In this document: positions 57,863 through 64,000 of the stretch, one piece after another
Position numbering within the stretch: the stretch's first letter is position 1
Layout: the number at the start of each line of letters is the position of its first letter
Source: Ophioderma brevispina
Taxonomy: Eukaryota > Echinodermata > Ophiuroidea > Amphilepidida > Ophiodermatidae
Assembly: GCA_023653785.1 (NCBI GenBank)
Contig: JAMKCH010012522.1
Span: 1 to 64,000 of the forward strand
Direction of reading: 5' to 3'
DNA length: 64,000 nt
Program-made: the position numbers and the translations under genes
The notes under the pieces: generated by a model
The model's input: only the letters and a program-made list of their open reading frames with translations
Told to the model about the DNA's origin: nothing
Database searches by the model: none

Positions 57863-59350
57863 ATACCTTGGACCAAGCGTTCTACTGACCTTTGATAACA
57901 ATGGGAACAGTAGGAACAATAGAAGGTGTTAATTTGCCGGGACCAAGCGGCTTCGGGACCATGCGGGCTAAAAACCCGGGGGGGGGGGGGGTTAGGACAC
58001 GATTCTGTCGATTTGGGCATTGGGATTTCCAAACGGTAATTTGGAGAAATGCTACGTGCATTTACTATAATGGCAGTCTCTGTCCCAAGTGACATTACAA
58101 AATCATTCTCTTAAAACCTTGTCAAAAGATCTTGTACTATCACACTGTTAAACTGAAAATGTCTGGAATTGGAAACAAGAATCATGTAAATTTTAAACCC
58201 TCACTTGTGAATAGGGAATTAGGCATTTCTAACAACAGAAAGCATTTTAAATCAAGATCCCAATCCAAGATCCAAACCCAATCAATAGGATTTCTTAATA
58301 AGCTGCCATACTGTGGAAAGCAAGCCCTTCCTCATCTTTTATTCATGTATTTTCAAGCTCAGCGTATATTGTAATGCTAACATGAGTGTAAGTGTAATAT
58401 AATACCAGTGCGTTTGGTTTTATGTGCTGTAATTTATATTTGAAATTCTAACCGTAGTAATAATAATAAAAAACCTTATTAAAATATAACATTATAAGTC
58501 AAAGATACCCCTCTCTATTTTTTATTATTGCTGGCGATCGCCGATTATCCCGATTTTTACGGGACTTCTAATATCTTGCGAAGATTAGTTTGTTATTCCT
58601 ATAAAAAGCACTCAGGCCATGACTGACGTGAGGGTCCACTGGGGTCGACTTTTTTGGGGCCCCGAAAAAAATGGACCCCGATTACTCGATTGGGGTAGTT
58701 GGGTCGCGTGCTTCATACGTAAATCTTGACCCATAAGTAACCAATCAAGGTCAGTTTGTTTCATGTCTGGTCTGAGGTCCATCGCAAGAGAACGGTCTTT
58801 CTTGGCACCCTCTTGGTTACGGAAGTCATTAAGTCAGAATTAGAATATTAAATTATACGAGGATAAATTGATAGTTTTGTGGAAATTTGAAGATTTCATG
58901 CCTTGGTCAGGATTGGTAAGACCAGCATTCAAGATGTAGGGGAATAGCTATTTACACTACCTCCGGTAGTGATGGCCGACATTATTCGGCCTTTATTTAA
59001 AATTAAATAATTAAACATAAAACTGTTGAAATTCAACATTTTGAGAATGTTGATTCTTTGACTTTGGTGTTGGGGGGAGGAGATGACGACTGATGTGGGG
59101 CTATTTAGGCACAGTTTAGTGGAGTGGAGTGTGGCTATGATGATTTCTGCACCTTTTACAAATTATAGATGGATTTCTTTTCGGAAAACCGGTGTGAATT
59201 TTTGCTACGAACTGCGGCATTCTTCAGCAGTTACGGCGCTGGAAGCCAGCAGTTAGTCGTGGCTTGGCACTGTACGCAGTCTAAAAGTAGTGATTGTTTG
59301 CCGGTTGTGAAGATTAGGATCTTTCTTTTCCAAATCAGTCGAATTATGAA
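57863..59350. other. No gene recognised
   Basis: Contains a G12 run near 57979-57990. The frames at 57892-58092 and 58132-58374 have no domain or splice support. Confidence 0.4.
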
Positions 59351-59359
59351 ATATGAAGT

Positions 59360-60361
59360 AGTTTTCGGTGGTGGCGGGGGGCGTCTCGGTGGGGGGGGTG
59401 GACCGGGGGGTGTGGTCCAGGGGCGGGGGGTGGGGTGGGGTAGGGGGGGGGGGGGGTTGGGAGCGGGCTAAGGTAAAATATAAAACAAGTTTTCCCTTAT
59501 TCTCGTTTTGTCTGGGTGGGGGGTGGTTTTTCATTATTTCCCCGGGTGTGGGTGGGCGGGGGGTGGGGGGGGGGGGGCGGGGCGGGGGCTTGGGGGTGGG
59601 GGTGTTTGTGTTGTGGGGTGTTGTCGGGTGGTGGGGGTGGGTCGGGGGGTGGGAGTCGCCCTTTTTACAGACAGTACCGTCGTCTTTGGCGCGGCGTCTT
59701 TTCACTTTTTTCTCTGGGGGGGTGGGTGGTTTTTCGGGGGGGGGGGGGGGGCGGGGGGGGGGGGGGGGCGGTTCTGTTGCGGCGTGGGGTTGGTCCTGGG
59801 GGGTGGGTTCTTCGGCCGATCCCCGCTCCCAATCTTCTTGGTATGCTTTGGGCGGTAAGCCCGGGGGGGGGGGGGCAGGTGGGGGATTCGTGTGGCGGGG
59901 GGGGGGGGGGTGGGGGGGGCCAGGGAGCGGGGGGGGGGGGGGGGGGGGGGGGGGGGGTGGGTGATGGGGGCTGGGGTGTGGGGGTGGTGGCTTCGGGGGA
60001 GCCTTATCTCCTCGTGGGGGGGGGGGTGCATGACGGGGATAAACCGGGGGGGGGGGGGGGGAGTGGGCGGGGGGGGGTTGGGGGGGGGTCTTCTCCCGTG
60101 CCGGGGGGGGGGTGGTGATGGGGTGGCGGGGGTGGGGGGGGCCGGGGGGGGGGGGGCGGGGCAAAAAAAAAAACCAACAAAAAACAAAACAAAAAAAAAC
60201 AAAAATCATACAATCACAAAAAACCCTTCCCTCCTCCAAACACACAAACAAAAAAAAAATTGGTGGGGGTTTGGGGGTTTGTAAAAAAAAAAAAACCAAA
60301 AAAAAAAAAAAAAAAGGGGGGGGGGGGGGGGGGGGGGGGGGTGGGGGGGGTGGGGGGGTGT

Positions 60362-60454
<93 letters not shown>

Positions 60455-60590
60455 GGGGGGGGGGGGGGGGCGGGGGGGGGGGGGGGGGGTGGGGGGGGGG
60501 AGGTGGGGGGGGGGTGGCCCCACCCACCCCCCCCACTCCCCCCCCCTCCCCCCCCCCCCCCCCCCCCCCCCCCCACGCCCGTTCCCATTT
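59360..60590. repeat. Extreme G-run tract switching to C-runs
   Basis: From 59364 the plus strand is dominated by G runs of 6-40 with single T or C breaks. Two breaks stand out: an A/C-only stretch with almost no T or G (60163-60240) and a second A-run block (60282-60315). After 60316 it is nearly pure G to about 60516, then turns into C runs to 60582, a fold-back composition. Poly-glycine and poly-proline frames over it are artefacts of composition. The tract is likely poorly resolved by sequencing. Confidence 0.8.
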
Positions 60591-61020
60591 TTCTAAAACA
60601 TGTTTCCTAAATGCAATAAATTTTGAAAACATCCAACCGTGGGGTCAGTGCACGCAGCACTCAATCAGGGCTAGTTGCACAAGGCTTACTTTCCAATCTG
60701 ACACGAAAATCTCATAAGAGATAGTCTGTTGATTCCCGTGTGCGTAAGAAACCCATGTGATTCATGTTATGCCTCAGCATTTTTAGCGTAAATCTTGATT
60801 GTTCTAATACAGTCCAAGGAGATTTTAGGAGATTTTCAGAGAGATTTTCGTCTGTACGCATTGTAAAATTTCCCTCTGCATAGTTGTTAAGGACGCCCCT
60901 GTTGTCAAACGTACTTTGACCCGGCATGAGCCGGGTAGTCCAAATGAGGGCGTACGTCCTGTAAAAATTAGGTTGTTTTAGTCTTTGTGCGTCCAGCTTT
61001 TCTGATAAACATAGGATTTT
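60591..61020. other. No gene recognised
   Basis: Ordinary mixed sequence between the G-rich tract and the hAT-like element. Confidence 0.4.
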
Positions 61021-61025
61021 TAGTC

Positions 61026-61210
61026 AGTGGCGTAACCAGCGGGGGGGCGGGGGGCAGAGCCCCCCAAAACAAATCCTTGCCCCCCCTTACGACCCCCACA
61101 AAAATTGAAACTGACCTTTTGTACAGTGTCTAGGAGAAGGACCCAAATGCCCCTCAAAAAAAAGTTTGGCCCCCTTAAGCCCCCATTTGTAAAGGTCCGG
61201 GTACGCACTG
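61026..61210. mobile_element. hAT-like MITE with CAGTGGCG end
   Basis: The left CAGTGGCGTAACCAG (c at 61025) and the right CCGGGTACGCACTG are worn inverted repeats. The flanks TTTTAGTC (61018-61025) and TTGTAGTC (61211-61218) match at 7 of 8 positions. The body has G8 and C-rich runs and AAAAAAAAG, like other small hAT MITEs. Confidence 0.55.
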
Positions 61211-61860
61211 TTGTAGTCGAGTTTAGACTGGTCATTTAAATGCATAATTGATCAAAAAAGTGTTGTCAACATCCTTCAAGACTCCCCAGGGAAACTAGAC
61301 TAAACGTAGGACTAAAATAATGTCGCCCACTATAGACCGTTAGTATTTTGTAAAGGATAAATAATAGCTTTGAAAGGTTTGAGAAATCCTAGAGCACACA
61401 CACGCCGACTATAGGTCATTTGTCATATTTATTTATGAAATATGCGATCAGTGAGAGAGAGATACATTGAAATGAAATATAGATGAGCAAATATCTAACC
61501 CTTGTGCTGTCTTATTTTGTAACAACCTGTTAAATTGGATAAAAAAAAAATTAAAATTATAAAATTGTGACTTATCCTCAAGTTCTCAAAATGAAGTCCG
61601 AGGGTAGAACTTTGAAGGTTATCTACAATTATAAATTATGGTTATTCTCTAATAAAGAAACCATTAGAAACAAGGTAGTGAACAGAAACTCGAATATTGT
61701 TGAGATTAAAAGACCTGGCCGGTATTTCTTGTCCACGCCATTTGTGGATAAAATCCCAAATATTCCTGGACGCTTCCGCTTTAAAAATAATTTAGGAAGT
61801 ATAAAATAGTCGTTAATTAGGCATTATACAGTCAGCCCCCCCCCCATCGAGGTTTGTTAC
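61211..61860. other. Possible 5' LTR region of the Ty3-like element
   Basis: Sequence directly before the primer-binding-like site at 61861. A frame at 61567-61809 is open but has no recognised domain. The LTR start was not located, and it could not be matched to the 3' end because the 3' LTR runs out of the window. Confidence 0.3.
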
Positions 61861-62437
61861 ACTGGCGTAGTCGGCAGGATCTATTTTTCTTTCTATAGGA
61901 AAATTGACCGCGGAATGATGGAAAACGCAAAGGGGCCGTATTTAGGTATATCTCTTCCGAAGGCGTAGCCATAGATTCTAAAAATATCTCAGCAATTGTA
62001 GATTGGTTCACACCTCAGAATTTGACTGAAGTCAGAAAAGAGAAGTGGACAAAGAAAGAAAGTTTGTACTAAACAAGACAAAGGTTGAATGTGAAACAAA
62101 GACAGACACAGCTTCAAAAAGGTCAGTCAACAAAACATGTTCATATGCCAGAGTTAGTGTGTGTGAAATTGGTAGAGAAAGTAGTAGGCCTACCTCTAAA
62201 TCTGATGATGCCTGGTAACAGGATTAGTGAATATGATAGTGAGAGTGAAGCTTAATGATCTGAAATAGGGGAGGTTGAGATGTTAGGAGTCTAGTGCTAA
62301 ATAAGGGGGGGGGGGGGAATTAAAGGGGGGGGGGGCCCGTTGTTTTTTTGGGGTGATATCTACACTCGAAATCCAACTTCAAAAATATTGGGGGTTGGGG
62401 GGGCTGGCAGCAGACAGGGTGGGGTGCCTGTCAGGAA

Positions 62438-63174
62438 TTGTTGAGAAGAACCATTAGCTGGGACTCATGCCATAATAGTGTTACCGGCGAATTGCGTAAT
62501 TGGGCCCTACGACAATTACATGATGAGAAGTCTGCCGCACATTTAGGACAAGAGAACATTCTATCGTGTACGGGAAGGGGAACACTATTTTGGGTCGGTA
62601 TCACGGGAGGTGGTCGAGTGGGTGCAAAAAAAAAAATGTCCTAAGTAAATCAGAAACAGAAACCTGCTAGGAGTAAATCCTCCTGACACTCCACTATGTT
62701 GGTACCCGGTGGAAGCGAGCGGTAAGACACTGGCCACTCCAGTACCGATAAGAGTGTAATCGCTGTGTTTGAGATTGGAGATTATTTCTCCAAGTGGAAA
62801 CATTTGTACCTTTCCTAATCAGGGAGGCAAGCAAAGTTGTAAATTAAATTTGGTCTTAGAAAATCATCCGTAATTTGGGGTATGCCTACCAGGCAATAGG
62901 CCTATACCGATCCGGACAGAAATTTGAAGTCCAAGCTATTAAGAAACGGGTGATCTTTGGAGCAAGGAAGAGGCAGACCACAAGTTTTTTTCCTTCGGGA
63001 AATGGATTTATGAACGTTGGAAACCAAGTTTTGGAACATTCACTCAAACTGCATAAAAGTAGAGATACAAACGATTGGGATTTAACATTACCATATCTGA
63101 ATATGGCATACAGATCTTCGGTACACAGTAGCACTGGGTATAGCCCAAATGAGTTAATGCTAGATGGAATATGA
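62438..63174 (+). pseudogene. Ty3/gypsy integrase remnant (zinc-binding and core domains)
   Basis: The zinc-binding start (LHDEKSAAHLGQENILSC, about 62508-62562) shows the H-x-x-x-x-x-x-H half of the HHCC motif. The core is readable only across frames: around 62760-62880 (DWRLFLQVETF region) and in the open piece 62875-63174, which ends with SLKLHKSRDTNDWDLTLPYL and SSVHSSTGYSPNELML, typical of the integrase core end. One catalytic region is visibly altered. Non-functional. Confidence 0.65.
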
Positions 63175-63394
63175 TGCTGCCAGTAGATCTCATGTTTACT
63201 CCCCCTGACTCGAGTAAAAATAACAAAGTAGGCCTAATGAGTACGTAGAAAAACAGACAGAACGAGTAGTACATGTACAAGATCCACAAAGAAAGCTAGA
63301 CAAACTAACCTTGAAGGCCAGTCAGAAACAGAAAAGATCAAAATCGATCTTGTGGCAGAAAGAATGAGTCTAGATTCAAAGATGTTGGTACTAT

Positions 63395-63640
63395 AGGCCT
63401 CCAAGAAAGAATCGGAAGTATGTCGAAACTACAAAAGTTTTGGGGGAAGGTCCATATCTATATATAGTCCTAGAGGAAAAATCAGGTGCTGTTTTATACC
63501 GAATTCAATTTTTAACTCCTAGACAGAAAACCATGGTGGTAAATGTAGAAAAACTCAAATTAGACGTATCACGCTCTCCTGACCCGGATACAAGTGAAAT
63601 ACCTTGTGGTGAGAGTGAATTCCATGAGGTTGAGTCTTGA
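63395..63640 (+). pseudogene. Ty3/gypsy integrase C-terminal domain remnant
   Basis: In one open frame GEGPYLYIVLEEKSGAVLYR and then IQFLTPRQKTMVVNVEKLK match the GPY/F-type C-terminal module (GP-Y-x-I ... LY-R-I ... V-V-x-x-x-K-L-K). The TGA/stop at about 63638-63640 ends the polyprotein. It follows the core remnant after about 220 bp of frame-disrupted linker. Confidence 0.6.
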
Positions 63641-64000
63641 GATATCACCTCCTGAACATAACTGAACAAAATAAAACATGGTGAGTGAGAGCAAACCAAA
63701 CACCAATGGTACAGATACAAATGTAAAAGTCGAGCAGACACAGGCCGTCTGGTCCCGAAAAATGCATTCCGAAGATATGGAAAATAATTTTCCTGTAAAT
63801 ATTATAGTTTTCTAACAAGTATGTTAACTGTTGCTTAAAAGAAATGTTTTATAAAGGATTGTTGATACACTGATTTGTTACGTGTATACACTTGTCATAA
63901 GTGTTTTTGCCCCCGTATAAAGAGGTCTAGCCAAAACAGAATATGTTTCTTGTGTAATCTTTGGATTGTCGTTTTTAAGCAGAATAAGACTTCGAAATGT

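Larger units (their letters stand above)
61861..64000 (+). mobile_element. Internally deleted Ty3/gypsy-type LTR retrotransposon
   Basis: Starts with ACTGGCGTAGTCGGCAGGAT, the kind of primer-binding-site region that follows a 5' LTR in invertebrate Ty3/gypsy elements. Directly after it comes the C-terminal RT/RNase H linker (ISSEGVAIDSKNISAIVDWF, about 61948-62008), so gag, protease and most of RT are missing. Integrase remnants follow in order. A TATA-like CCGTATAAAGAGG near 63914 may mark the start of a truncated 3' LTR. All frames are broken by stops and shifts; the copy is defective. Confidence 0.7.

Noticed and set aside
59253..60717. Long glycine-rich and proline-rich frames on both strands
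   Set aside because: They arise from G/C homopolymer-like sequence; nothing protein-specific is encoded.

Overview
The window is animal genomic DNA. It has intron-split genes with canonical GT/AG borders, long introns, and dense short transposable elements. The transposon types present (tRNA-derived SINEs, hAT-like and TTAA-flanked MITEs, a LINE with a FADD reverse transcriptase, a Ty3/gypsy relic) suggest a marine invertebrate, most likely a non-vertebrate deuterostome such as an echinoderm or hemichordate. That placement is inference from repeat style and one solute-carrier gene. No prokaryotic genes, rRNA genes, free-standing tRNA genes or CRISPR arrays were seen.

Three gene loci can be supported. 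(1) A minus-strand gene has a large 3' exon at 13832-16297: the end of a C2-like domain followed by a long disordered tail. A C2-like exon at 41992-42181 joins it in phase, which implies a 25.7 kb intron. Two ankyrin-repeat exons at 52335-52438 and 54002-54182 lie upstream on the same strand and are phase-compatible, so one ankyrin-C2 gene of about 40 kb is the working model. (2) A plus-strand monocarboxylate-transporter-like (SLC16/MCT family) gene lies inside that intron, with exons at 19556-19739, 23166-23306, 24789-25643 and probably 25880-25956. (3) A weak unnamed locus lies inside a 3.7 kb tandem duplication (25778-33330). Two small candidate first exons occur near 45.9-46.15 kb. Several coding exons carry single-base frameshifts or a stop, which fits assembly indel error at least as well as true decay.

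The rest is mostly mobile DNA. A decayed LINE with both ORFs fills 1.4-5.7 kb. From 6.8 to 13.7 kb there is a graveyard of foldback elements and MITEs, many nested. A cohort of elements bounded by TTAA target duplications recurs throughout. At 34.4-38.5 kb a 4.1 kb C-rich, almost G-free minisatellite is bracketed by copies of the same AT-rich repeat. At 59.4-60.6 kb there is an extreme G-run tract that flips to C-runs. The last 2.1 kb is an internally deleted Ty3/gypsy element.

The most useful results for a reader are the nested gene arrangement, the paired error-bearing copies of the 3.7 kb duplication, the TTAA element cohort, and a MITE end that appears to supply the polyadenylation signal of the minus-strand gene.
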